A stretch of 64,000 nucleotides of DNA from Begonia masoniana (lineage: Eukaryota; Streptophyta; Magnoliopsida; Cucurbitales; Begoniaceae). The position numbers and the translations under genes are program-made. Location of the stretch: NCBI GenBank assembly GCA_022432975.1, contig CM039512.1, positions 32,687,037-32,751,036 on the forward strand, read 5' to 3'. This document shows, one piece after another, positions 1 to 11,598 of the stretch. The first letter of the stretch is position 1, and each line of letters begins with the position of its first letter. The notes under the pieces are model-generated. The model worked only from the letters and a program-made list of their open reading frames with translations. It ran no database searches and had not been told where the DNA came from.

Positions 1-944
1 CTTAGAAACTATTAAGATAAATCTAAGGAATGCCTAAACTAAATTTAATAACAACTTAAACGGACTCTAAAGTCTAAAACCCTCAAACCCGAAATTCCCA
101 CAATTTTAGTATCCAAACTTCAATCGGCCATAACTTACTCGTTTTTCATCAGATTTCAACAATCTACCCCATTCCGTAAACCTCTACATATTTACTTTCC
201 AATGAATTAAACCAATTTAGCAACTAAACAACATGGCCGATCAAAATTCCACAAACAGAATCGGAGACCTAACATACCAAACCCGATTTTTCACCAATTT
301 CAACCAATTCTCTAATCTATCTCTATAAACGACCTAAACCAATATATTCTAAGTTTAAACCACCAAAAATAGGAAGAAAACTCACCAAGAAAAGAAAATT
401 TCTGAGGTTCACTATTAGGGTTTCCAAACCCATACTAAACATCACCAAAACTCCTCAAAAACACCAAAAATCACTACCTAAATGCATATAACATAAAACT
501 CATTCAAAACTAACCTTGATTCCTTGCTAAAATTGAAGAAATGGAGAAGGAGAACTCCTCTAATGGTGCTGCAAATTTTTCGTGGGAGGGAGGAGGAAGA
601 AAGACTACTTTTGTCTTTTTTACCCTAAACCTAACACCTTTTATTAAATCACACTTCTTCCCTTTTTAAATTTTCCCACTAACTTTTTATTTTTGTGAAT
701 TAAACCACTCACTTCTCTTCCTTATTTCTATCAACGTGATGCATCATTTCTTTCCCTCTCACTTAACATTTCATTGTTTGTATTTTAAACAACAATGACA
801 CTAATTCATTCCAACTCTAGAATTTTGTATACAACTTGCACTTCCAACCAATTGTTAAGAAAAACTCCAGAATGTATGCTAAACCCTCGTAACATAACCT
901 AATCTAAGGCTATGTACGCTAAAGGAAATTTTCAGGGTGTTACA
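1..944 (-). mobile_element. K: partial gypsy-type LTR, cut by window edge
   Basis: The segment ends in GGTGTTACA, the same terminal form as the minus-strand LTRs of E and F. Near 530-640 it has the G-rich then CT-rich patch that also lies near the end of E's LTRs. Its other end is outside the window, so length and TSD cannot be read. It directly abuts coding-like sequence of element C, which suggests K inserted into C. I infer the minus orientation from its resemblance to E and did not see it proven. Confidence 0.5.
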
Positions 945-971
945 ATTGCAGATATTGTGGACTAAAACATT
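945..971 (+). pseudogene. C (part 1): possible gag zinc-knuckle remnant
   Basis: Read in frame, and rejoined across A's TSD to 18648 onward, this gives a Cys-x2-Cys-Gly...His...Cys pattern like a retroelement gag zinc knuckle. A cuts through the knuckle. The remnant is only about 15 residues and the spacing is not the classical CX2CX4HX4C, so the call is tentative. The downstream part of C, beyond A, carries the clear RT and integrase remains. Confidence 0.35.
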
Positions 972-976
972 ATATG

Positions 977-3397
977 TGTAATACCCGGCTTTACGGGATA
1001 TTAATATTTTAATGTATGATGGTATTTTTGTAAATATGTCAATTCATGTCCGTTTTGCAAATGGAAAGCGTCATTACGATCCTAACGATTAATAGGAATT
1101 TTAAGGAATTTACGAGAATTTTTGGAGTAATAACGCTATATTTCGAGAAATTACGTTTCTCGTAATATGAATGACGTTTTAGTAAAAATAGTAAACGAGG
1201 TCCGAATTGTGAACGGACAGTTTTAATAAATCTCAAATAAGAAGTTGGAGTTATTGACAAAATAAGGAAATTTGGAGAAACCGAATCGTTAGACAATTAA
1301 CGAAATGAGGGACGAAACAAATAGAAAACAAAAGAAGGGCAAAATGGTAAATTGCCAAGTCAATTTAATTAAAACAAAAATTTTTCTCTTTTCTCCCTCA
1401 CTTCTCCTTCTTCGTGTGAACCTTCCTTCACCGGCGATTTTCTTCTCCCACGCACGGCGTTCTCCATTTCCGACGATCGAGCTTGCCGATTTTCTCGATC
1501 CTTCACGTTTCTTCCTCCTCTCACAATCCTAGGTAAGATTCTAAAGCTTTGGAAACATATTGTTTGGTTTTTACGGAGCTAAAAACATTAGGGTTCCGTT
1601 TAGGGTTTCGTTAAAAATGCGAATTAGGGTTCCAAATTTATAGGTTAGCCGTAATTAAGGATATAGTGAACGTATCGAACGTTATGGGACGAATTTAATT
1701 GATTTAGGACGAATGTTAAAATTTGAGAATTTCTGGGTTTTAGGGAAAAACTCGTTAATTGTTCTTTCGAGGTATCAGTCGTAAATTTGTTTGTCGATAT
1801 GCCTCGATTAGTTAAATTAGAGCGTTAAGGAATCTCCTTAGTAAAGATTTCGCAAAAATTGGACGTTTAATAGTTTAAACTCGTTTTAACGATAATTTGG
1901 TGAAATTGCCTAGGTGAACGCTCGTGGACGGAGCTTGGATTTCAGCGTGCACGAGGTAAGTTCTCGTGATCTTCTCTGGCCGATTGGCCTACACTGTACG
2001 TCGAAGTCGTCTCGAGGAGTTTTGGTGATGCGTTTGTTTAAATTGTTTTTGTTGGGTAGTTAGGTTAGTCGTTTATAGGTTATGTTTGTTTATTGTCTTG
2101 ATGGTACACATGCTGGTTGTTTACTTTATGCATTTGACTGCTCATGCATCACATCTGTTAAAGCATATGTTTAAGGAAACGAAATGAATCTACGTAATCT
2201 GTTATCTGGTCACGGCGAGGTGGTTTAGACCTCGGTGACATTCTGTCTGCGACCTAATTAAAAAGTAAAATGAACCAACAAAATCTACGTAATCTATTAT
2301 CTGGTCACGACGAGGTGGGTTTAGGCCTCGGGGACGATCTGTCTGCAACGTAATGAATCTAAATCTGTTATCTGCATGTTTTATGAATGACATACGCATC
2401 TGCACGCATTCTGCATGTACGAGAGCTTGCTGAGATTTTTATCTCATAGGTGTCTGTATGGTATAAGTGTCTGTATGGTGTAGGTTACTTCAACATAGGT
2501 GAGGACGAGATCCCTCCACTTGAGGAGTGATGCAGTTGACGGAGGATGGCTTGCGTGGTGTGCTGGCGCAGTCGATGCTTACCTGACCCGTGGGGATGTA
2601 CGTATAGGTTTAGGGGTTATTGGGATCGTCTGGGCTGATGGTTGTATAGACATTTTAGGATGTTTGGATCTGATAGTTGATAGATTAAATGATTTATAAA
2701 TGTTTTGGAGATTGATTTTATAACCTTTTGTTTGATTTCAAAACAGGTGGATTTGTTTAGGTTTCAAACATATCAACGCAGTTCGTTTTCATGAAATTTG
2801 ATCGCATTTTAGATACGTTTTGAGTCGTTATTTAGGGTGATTCGGTGAATGTGAAAAAGATGAGGATACGAGTGAGTTTATATTTGATGTTATTGTGTTG
2901 GTTAGGGTTATGTATAAGTCGTATTTGTGTATTTGGCATAGAGAGAAAAAAAGAAAGAAAGAAAGAGGAAAGAAATGGAACGAAAGAGGGAGGGAGGCAG
3001 TGAGGGTGGCAATTGATCGCCTGAGGAGGGGATCAATCTCCCCTCTTGGATCGCCACTCCCTGGAATTCCAGGGAGTGTGGCGATCAATCGCCACAAACT
3101 GTGGCGATTGATCGCCACTGGAGTTTTGGCAACAGGCGAACAATCGCTTGTTGCAATCGCCCCTGTATATTTAGGATGAAAATCCCTTTTTGCCCCTCGG
3201 CCGATGCTGAATTGTTTTAAATGTTTTTAATTGTTTTACATATTTGTTTTAATTGTTTTAGTATTTGTTTTAAACGAATTACTAAACGAACTCTGATTTT
3301 GATTTAATAACTGCTTAAGGTTAGGTCTAAAGTTTATAATGATAAGTATAAAAAAAATAGTACGAGAAAAATTGGGTACAGTATTAGGGTCGTTACA
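977..3397 (+). repeat. A 5' LTR (2421 bp)
   Basis: It starts TGTAATACCCGG and ends GGGTCGTTACA, matching the two parts of the 3' LTR. It carries about 70 bp near 1560-1630 that the 3' LTR lacks. A CT-rich stretch at 1385-1530 resembles the leader region of other plant LTRs. Perfect and near-perfect palindromes lie at 3056-3118. The short ORFs inside are not conserved between the two LTRs and are not called as genes. Confidence 0.9.
3056..3118. repeat. Palindrome cluster in A LTR
   Basis: Positions 3056-3077 form a perfect 22-bp palindrome centred on GGAATTCC. It is followed by two 18-bp arms, 3078-3095 and 3101-3118, that are exact reverse complements of each other separated by AAACT. Each arm is itself nearly self-complementary. 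The cluster lies about 280 bp before the LTR end. The 3' LTR copy at about 18301-18363 keeps the structure with two base changes. Confidence 0.9.
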
Positions 3398-3400
3398 TTA

Positions 3401-3412
3401 TGGTATCAGAGC
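3401..3412 (+). promoter_or_regulatory. A primer binding site (tRNA-iMet)
   Basis: TGGTATCAGAGC lies three bases after the 5' LTR. This is the standard plant primer site complementary to the 3' end of initiator methionine tRNA. Confidence 0.9.
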
Positions 3413-3561
3413 CCCCGGGTTTTAAAATCGGTTCTGTAGACTGCTCGACTGCACAACCACTACGCGGACATTCTTCATCAAATGTAAGTATGTTTATAGC
3501 TTTAATTGATTTCTATTTTCTTAGAGTTGTGTGTTTTAACCTATATAGGACTTATAGAACT

Positions 3562-4743
3562 ATGGTGCGTCGAGGAAACGATCGAGATGACCGAGACGAT
3601 ACGATAGATAACCTTAAGGACTTCATTGCTCAACAGTCTCAACATATGGAGCGACAGGCTCAACAGATGGAGAGACAATCTCAACAGTTGGGCACCCTTA
3701 TTGACCGAGAGGGCGTTAGAGCTCGGGAGGCAGCCATTCCGGGTAATCGTGGGATGGAGAGATTTCAGAAGCTCCAGCCCCCTATATTTAACGGATAGTC
3801 TACGTATCCCTCTTCAGCTGAGGAGTGGATTCGCACCATGGAGGACATGCTGGCATATGCGAGCATTGAGGACGGAGAGAAGGTGGCGTTGGTGACTTAC
3901 CACCTAGCGTTAGATGCCTGGTTTTGGTGGGATTCCATCAAGATGACCACCGATTTGACAGTTATGGGTTGGGAGCGATTCAAGATGTTGTTCTATGATA
4001 AGTATTTCAGCCATACGGTACGGGAGGCGAAGATGGTGGAATTTATGCAGTTACGGCAAGTTGGTTCGATTGCCGAGTATGTGAGGAAGTTCGAAGCCCT
4101 TTCTCGATTCACGCCACGTCAGGTCAGCGTTAATGAGGACACGGTACGCAGATTTTTACAGGGACTTGGCCAGGAGTTCCGGATGCGTCTTACTATATCT
4201 GGGGTACGGAATGTATCCTATGACGAGATTGTGGCTAGAGCGCTTGAGATAGAGGCAGTTGATCAGAGTTCTGCCAAACCGAGGGAACCATCTGAGGGCT
4301 TCTTTCGAGAGATTCACCCCCAGATCAGAAGTAAGGACTGGCAGCCGAGAGCACAGCCACAACAACAACAATAGAGAGGCGTTAAGAGGCCTTTAGAGGG
4401 AGGCAACGATCGAGGGAAAGGTAAACAGGTACAAGGTGCTTCTCAAATGACTTGGTGCCCTAAGTGCCAGAAAGAACACGGTGGTGAGTGCCGGGTTGGC
4501 ACGAACAAATGTTTTAGGTGTGGTGGAGCTGACCACTTTGTTAAAGACTGCCCGAAGCCCGGCCGAGATCAGTCAGGCAGTGATCGGAGGAGGATTATGC
4601 CGAGGATCTTTGCATTTATCGAGCCTGGTGATGTTAATGATGGGGCCCTGCCTTCTCTTATTACAGGTACTGTCTTGATTACCCATATAGCAATATGTAG
4701 GTGGGTAAGAAGAGTTACTAGGCGAACCTCGACGAGTGGATAG
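3562..4743 (+). pseudogene. gag: A gag with in-frame stops and start of protease
   Basis: The frame starts at ATG 3562 and runs to 4743, with in-frame TAG codons at 3796-3798 and 4372-4374. The N-terminus is rich in Arg/Asp, followed by Gln-rich coiled-coil-like heptads (residues about 25-50), then the retrotransposon gag core (EEWIR...WW...KYF motifs) at 3810-4200. A CCHC knuckle of the form CFRCGGxxHFVKDC lies at about 4511-4552. The frame enters the first residues of the aspartic protease (EPGDV) and then loses homology near 4690, before the catalytic Asp. Gag forms the particle that packages element RNA. The sequence is very close to B's gag. The two stops make it inactive as it stands. 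Confidence 0.85.
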
Positions 4744-6577
4744 TAGACTACATATAGGACAATATAGACCTTATAGATATAGAATTAGCATTAGTAGGAT
4801 TAGCATGACTTAACCACGTGAGGTGGTGCAACTAAGAATCTAGTTACCATTAGAGGAGTACGCCCTAAGCGATATGGCTTTCAATAAGTAGAAATGGAGT
4901 TTATTTGGCGATCCCTTGGAGTATTAGAATAAGACTAATCAAGAAAAATGGAAGTTTAGATATAAACTTATTGAGGAATACCCTAGATTGTTGTAATACT
5001 TAGAGTGTGTTTAAATAGAGATGAGGGAGTACCATAGAATTCGTATGTTGGAGATTCGTGAGAAGTTGAGAGTGTCTAGACGAAGGTAGAATTCAAGAGC
5101 TAACGACTAGGAGAAACAAAAGAGTGTGGACCATTTAGTAACTTCGAAGAAAAATCTTTGTGCGATATTGGGAATAATTGAAGGAGATTGTTGTACTAAC
5201 CGAAGGGTTAAGGTTAGAATAGGTAGTTGGAGCGAATTTACGACAAAACTTAGTGATTCCATTGTACATAGGGTTAACAAGGAGTTGAGCTAAACGAATG
5301 AGCGTAATGTATATAGTAAGAGGAAAGACATAGCGATAGAATTCATTGAGGTCGCTTAGAACAATACATGATGTTTGTAACGTTTTAGTTACAAAGGGAC
5401 CAGGAACCTAAGCGAGTGGTAACCTTATCCCAGATGGATTCGTTGAAACCTCGGGGTAATCTCGACGAGATGGTTTGTGAAATTAAAGATTTGAATCTTA
5501 GTTGAGAATTTTTATTAAGACTGGCGAGGTGCCCAAGGAAGTGTACAATTTGGATAAGTTCTGTGGGGACATTACTAGGGAAATGTGGATTCGGGTGGTC
5601 ATAAAATAGACTAAAGTTAAGGCCAACGAAATTATACGTGAGGCTAGTTTTACAACTCCGATATTTATATAGAAATTGTTATACCCGACAGGTGGATAAA
5701 GTCGTAGTGTAATGGAGATTTAGTATTAGAATAAATAATTCGAGAAGGCTTTGATAACGTGAAGTAGTTAAGTACGTGTTCGATAGACGTAGGATTAATG
5801 AAATAGAAGCTAAAGGGACTTAATTCACGGAGTCGAAGTTGAAAATAAAGAGGAGTTTAAATCGCAACTTGGGTGTTGTTAGGAGTCCTTGAAAGATTGT
5901 TAACGCAAATGACGTCGGAAAGTTGAAGTTATTTCGAGGATTGAGGATAAGAGACAATCTTTAGTAGAAACCAATTAATAAGTTAGAGAGAGTTTAACGT
6001 TTTGGGTGACTAAATGTAAGCCGATGTGTGCTCGAGATGTTAGATGTCGAGTACACAGTTAGAGGTCGTTCGGTTCAGACTTAGAAATTTGGTAAGATCT
6101 GATGCGTGAACTGAAAATAAGGACTACGATTAGGAAGCTAATATAGAAATCTGGTTGGTGTGTATCCCGATTGTGAACAGGATTGAGGAAATTGCGTTGA
6201 AGTATGTGTTGCAGCCCAGAAATCGGATGAAATGGTAGACATTCAGTGTGGTTGGTGTTAGGAAGCTTAGGCACAGCCCTGACAAAAAGGGGCATGCGCA
6301 GATATTAAAGTGACAATATGTCGTTTGGTTAATTGATTTGAGATTTGAAAGTTGGATTATGCTTAATACTTGAGTAAGAACGTGTACGATCAAATCAAAG
6401 GTAGGGAATACTAATTTAGGGCCGAGGTTGAAGAGTAGGGTAGAGAGTTTTAGTTTAAAATCACGAAGTATGACCGTAAGTACAGATGATAAATCGAAGT
6501 ATGAGGATGCAAGACATGAGACGTTAATATCAAGGACTATAGGCCAAGGCAAATTTTGAGGACAAAATTTTAAATAA
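4744..6577 (+). other. A interior of unknown origin, no pol
   Basis: This 1.8-kb stretch lies where protease, RT, RNase H and integrase would be in a full gypsy element. I found none of their motifs (DTGA, FIDD, HHCC, DDE) in any frame, and no long ORF on the plus strand. It is purine-rich on the element strand. It could be a replacement segment as in LARD or TR-GAG elements, or pol decayed past recognition. The sharp loss of homology at about 4690, beside a recognisable gag, favours replacement. Confidence 0.6.
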
Positions 6578-6588
6578 GGTGGGTGGAA
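6578..6588 (+). promoter_or_regulatory. A polypurine tract
   Basis: GGTGGGTGGAA lies directly before the 3' LTR start (TGTAATACCC at 6589). This is the usual position of the plus-strand DNA primer. The same tract, reversed, sits beside B's 3' LTR. Confidence 0.85.
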
Positions 6589-7543
6589 TGTAATACCCGG
6601 CTTTACGGGATATTAATATTTTAATGTATGATGGTATTTTTGTAAATATGTCAAATCATATCCGTTTTGCGAACGGAAAGCGTCATTACGATCCTAACGA
6701 TTAATAGGAATTTTAAGAAATTTACGAGAATTTTCGGAGCAATAACGCTATATTTCGAGAAATTACGTTTCTCGTAATATGAATGACGTTTTAGTAAAAA
6801 TAGTAAACGAGGTCCGAATTGCGAACGGAAAGTTTTAATAAATCCCAAATAAGAAGTTTGAGTTATTGACAAAATAAGGAAATTTGGAAAAATCGAATCG
6901 TTAGACAATTAACGAAACGAGGGACGAAACAAATAGAAAACAAAAGAAGGGCAAATTGGTAAATTGCCAAGTCAATTTAATTAAAACAAAAATTCTTCTC
7001 TTTTCTCCCTCACTTCCCCTTCTTCGTGTGAACCTTCCTTCGCCGGCGATTTTCTTCTCCCACGCACGGCGTTCTCCATTTTCGAAGATCGAGCTCTCCA
7101 ATCGTCTCGATCCTTCACGTTTCTTCCTCCTCTCGCAACCCTAGGTAAGATTCTAAAGCTTGGGAAACGTATTGTTTGGTTTTTATAGGTTAGCCGTAGT
7201 TAAGGATATAGTGAACGTATCGAACGTTATGGGACGAATTTAATTGATTTAGGACGAATTTTAAAATTTGAGAATTTTCGAGTTTTAGGGAAAAACTCGT
7301 TAATTGTTCTTTCGAGGTATCAGTCTTAAATTTGTTTGTCAATATGCCTCGATTAGTTAAATTAGAGCTTTAAGGAATCTCCTTAGTAAAGATTTCGCAA
7401 AAATTGGACGTTTAATAGTTTAAACTCGATTTAACGATAATTTGGTGAAATTGCCTAAGTGAACGCTCGTGGACGGAGCTTGGATTTCAGCGTGCACGAG
7501 GTAAGTTCTCGTGATCTTCTCTGGCCGATTGGCCTACACTGTA
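6589..7543 (+). repeat. A 3' LTR, first part
   Basis: It matches the 5' LTR from its first base. It lacks about 70 bp present in the 5' copy (junction near 7180). It is cut at 7543 by B; the last five bases CTGTA are B's target duplication. Confidence 0.9.
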
Positions 7544-10058
7544 TGTCACGACCCTAATACTGTACCCAATTCCCCGTACATTTTTTTTATACTAATCTCG
7601 TTCGTGTGAGCGGAATTAAAACCTTTTAAATCGGAATTGAAATTTGTTTGGTAAGTCGTTTAAAACAAATACTAAATCAATTGAAATTAAAAACCATTTA
7701 AAAACAATTAAAATAACAAATAAACATAATAGGGGAGGGCAAAAAGGGAAAGCATGGGCGATTGATCATGGCGATCAATCGCCCATCGGCGATTGCAACA
7801 GGCGAATGGTCGCCTGTTGCAAATCGCCTGTGGCGACTGATCGCCACAGTTCGTGGCGATCAGTCGCCACGATCTCTGGATTTCTCCAGAGAGCGGCGAC
7901 CAAGGGGCGAATGATCCCTTCCTCAGGCGATCATTCGCCACCATCCCTGGAAATCCAATTCCAGGGAGCGCCCCTCCCTGTTTCTCCTTTTTGTTTCTCT
8001 TCACACTCCTTTCCATTCTTTCTTCTTTCTCTACTTGCATAACATTTCAATTAAAACATCACTTAACCATCTCCTCAACTATACATTCTTACACTAATTC
8101 ATTCAATTTTTGTATCCAAAACAACGACTCAAGACACGTGTTTAAAACAAAATACAGTTCCCTGAAAACGAACTGCGTGGATACGTTTAAAACCTAAACA
8201 AATCCTCCTGTTTTGAAATCACCCAAACAGTTATAAAATCAATTTCTAAAACATTTCAAAACGTCTATACATAAACCTATCCAGATCCAAACATCCTATA
8301 TTGTTCTATCTATACAACCATCAATCAAAATCATCCCAAAAACCCCAAAATATATACATACATACATCCCCACGGGTCAGGTAAGCGTCGACTGCGCCAG
8401 CACACCACCGCAGCCATCCTTCGTCAACTGGATCACTCTTCAGGTGGAGGGATCTCATCCTCACCTGTTTCCTCGTAGTCACCTACACCATACAGACACC
8501 TATGAGATAAAAATCTCAGCAAGCTCTCATAAATGCAATGCATGCTCTGCGTATGAGTTCTTAATCATGCATCATTTTCATTACTTTACTCTGTGGGTGT
8601 CACCAAGATCTCTTCCCCTTAACCGGAGAGAGCACATCCAGCGGTCAGACTACTCTTTCCAGCTAGTGGGGGGTACACGCTTACAACACGTACAGCCGTG
8701 CCTGAGCCCCATCTCGCGTGACCTGTAACTATATGAGTACGTGTTAGATGTGGTATTGTGACAGACCCGTAAGTCGATCTATACAATAGATCAATAGCCC
8801 CTCTCCAGGCCACATCGCCATTTTCTTTAAAACATCGTGCGAAAATTCATTTTCATGCTTTATAAAACCCGTGATGCGTGAGCAGTTCAATATGACATAA
8901 AGTAAACAAACATGATTTATACCATCGAGACAATAAAGCAATTAAAAGCATAACCTATACAGAACTAATCCTAACTACCCAACCAAAACAAATTTAAGCC
9001 TATACATCTCTGAAACTCCTCGAGACGACCTCGACGTACGGTGTAGGCCAATCGGCCAGAGAAGATAACGAGAACTCACCTCGTGTCCAAAGCAGATCAA
9101 GCTCCGTCCACGAGCGTTGTTTCTCTGAAGCAAAACACAACGTTTATCGTTAAAACAAGTTAAACTTCTAAACATCCAAATTTAACCAAAACCTTAACTA
9201 AGGAATTTCTTAAAATCTCAACCTAACTAATCAAAGTTTTTAAACAACGATTAACGCTCGATAGTTTAAAATTCCAATTAACGAGTTTTCCTAAAAACCC
9301 AAAAATTCTCCAAATTTTAACATTTCTCACAACTAACTCTAACTTCATCCAATAACGTTCAATACGTCCTATACATTCGTAATCTACAACAATCTATCGA
9401 TTTCGAATCCTAAATCTCGATTTTTAACAAAACCCTAATCGAAACCCTAACCGTATAACCTTGCAAAAACCAAAAACTAATGCTCTAAAACTTTAGAATC
9501 ATACCTAGAGCGTCGAATGGAGGAGAAAACGTGAAGAAAACGGAACGTTTGGAGGACGAACGGAGGTTGGAAGTGAGAATCGCCGTGAATCGCCTAGGAG
9601 GGAGGAGAAGTCGCAGGGAGAGAGGAGTTCGCGTGGAGAAGAAGAAGAAGACAATTCAATTTTAATAAAAATTGACTTGGTAAATTACCGTTTCACCCTT
9701 CCTTTGTTTCCCATTTGTTTCGTCCTATGTTTCGTTAATTGTCTAACGATTCGGTTTCTCTAAATCTCCTTATTTCACCAATAACTCCAACCTATTATTT
9801 GGGATTTATTAAAACTATCCGTTCGCAATTCGGACCTTGTTTACTATTTTTATTTAAACGTTATTTATATTATGAGAAACGTAATTTCTCGAAATATAGC
9901 GTTATTACTCCGAAAATTCTCGTAAATTCCTTAAAATTCCAATTAATAATTAGGATCATAATGGCGCTTCCTTTTCACAAAATGAGTTTGATTTGACATA
10001 TTTATAAAAATGCCAATATATTTTATAATATAAAATTCCGTACAGGCCGGATATTACA
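7544..10058 (-). repeat. B 3' LTR (2515 bp)
   Basis: On the plus strand it runs from TGTCACGACCC to CCGGATATTACA and pairs with 14741-17256. Inverted arms at 7830-7847 and 7853-7870 are exact reverse complements around AGTTC. Another hairpin-forming patch (CTCTCTGG...CCAGAGAG) follows. It is related to A's LTR over its first few hundred element bases but clearly diverged. Confidence 0.92.
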
Positions 10059-10072
10059 TTCCACCCACCTTA
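10059..10072 (-). promoter_or_regulatory. B polypurine tract
   Basis: TTCCACCCACCTTA on the plus strand reads as a purine-rich tract on the element strand. It lies directly inside the 3' LTR. Confidence 0.85.
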
Positions 10073-10098
10073 TTTAGAATTTTATCCGCAAAATTTAA

Positions 10099-11598
10099 CT
10101 ATACAAATAGCTCAGGATACTTAGTCATCATATCTTGCTGTCGCTCCCACGTAGCTTCTTCCACCTCGTGGTTCCGCCATAGCACTTTGACTAGCGGAAT
10201 CTCTTTGTTGCGTAACACCTTGATGGAAGACTCCAAAATACGTACCGGCCTCTCCTCATAAGTCAAGGTAGGTTGTACCTCGATCTCTGTAGTCTCGACA
10301 ATATGTGATGGATCGCGTAGGCACTTCCGAAGCATCGATACGTGAAATACATCGTGGATACCCTCCATAGAATCCGGAAGCTGTAGCCTGTACACCAACT
10401 TCCCGATTCTCTTCAGAATAAGAAAGGGCCCCACATAACGAGGGTTTAACTTGCCCGTCCTTCCAAATCTCGCAACGTCTTTGAATGGGGATACTTTAAG
10501 ATAAACCTCGTCACCTTCTTCGAACTCTAGCTCTCTCCGTCTCGTGTCTGCATAGCTCTTCTGCCTGCTCTGAGCTACCTCGATATGCTGTCGGATAATG
10601 GCAATCTTCTCTGCCGTTTGCTGTAGAATCTCTGGACCAACGACGCTGGCATCGCCAACCTCGTCCCAATACAACGGAGACCTACATTTCCGACCATACA
10701 GTGCCTCGTACGGTGCCATGCCAATCGTAGCCTGGAAGTTGTTGTTGTACGAAAACTCAATCAGTGGCAGATATCGGCTCCACGAGCCCTGAAACTCCAG
10801 CACATAAGCTCTGAGCATATCCTCAAGAATCTGATTCGTCCTCTCTATCTGACCATCAGTCTGAGGATGAAATGCTGTGCTGAAATTAAGCTGAGTCCCC
10901 ATAGCTTTATGCAGGCTCTTCCAGAACTTTGAAGTAAATCTCGGATCTCTGTCTGAGATAATTGAAACTGGCACACCGTGCAGTTTGACAATCTCCTGCA
11001 CATATAGCTCGGCGAGCTGATCCATCGAAGAAGTCATCTTCACAGGCAAGAAGTGAGCCGACTTTGTCAATCGGTCCACGATTACCCATACACCATCATG
11101 GCCTTTTGTCGTCCTCAGGAGCCCCACAATAAAATCCATGGAGATCTGCTCCCACTTCCACTCCGAAATCGGTAGTGGCAATAATGTTCCGGCCGGTCTT
11201 TGGTGCTCTGCTTTCACCTGTTGACACACTAAACAGGTCTCAACGTACTTGGCGGCCTCTCTCTTCATATTCGGCCACAAGAAATGTTGCTTCAAATCCC
11301 GGTACATCTTAGTACTTCCCGGGTGCACAGAATATGCCGAAGAATGTGCCTCAGCCAATATCTCTCTCTTCAGCTCCTCGTCGTTAGGCACGTACCACCT
11401 ATGCCTGAATTTCTGAATACCATCCACTGATAAATGAAAATCTGACGAGTCTCCCAATGTCATGCTGGATCGAAGCTCCTCACACTCTGTATCGTTCTGC
11501 TGAAACCCACGTATCCGATCCAGAATAGTCGGCCTGAGAGAAATGTTGGTGAGCATACTGGACAATTCTGCCACTATCTCAACATCGAACCTCTCAAT
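10099..11598 (-). pseudogene. pol: B integrase with chromodomain-like tail
   Basis: Open from 11598 to 10099 on the minus strand (491 codons from the first Met at 11574), in the same frame as the RT-RNase H part and separated from it by one TAG at 11599-11601. It contains the HHCC zinc domain (H..H ... CLVCQQ), and the DDE core: D in the [18 protein letters not shown] segment, D in ISDRDPRF, and E in HPQTDGQIERTN. It ends with a chromodomain-like region (RPVRILE...LVKVLWRN...EEATWERQ). Integrase joins element DNA to the host genome; chromodomains in related elements steer insertion to heterochromatin. The segment itself has no internal stop. Confidence 0.9.

Noticed and set aside
2499..2699. 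Short ORFs inside LTRs of A, B and G (also 7644-8042, 14954-15238, 34889-35143)
   Set aside because: They lie in LTRs, overlap on both strands through palindromes, have no domains, and their frames are not kept in the paired LTR.
8444..8728. ORFs in B's LTR with an apparent twin at 15640-15918
   Set aside because: The similarity is due to paired LTRs; the frames end differently in the two copies.
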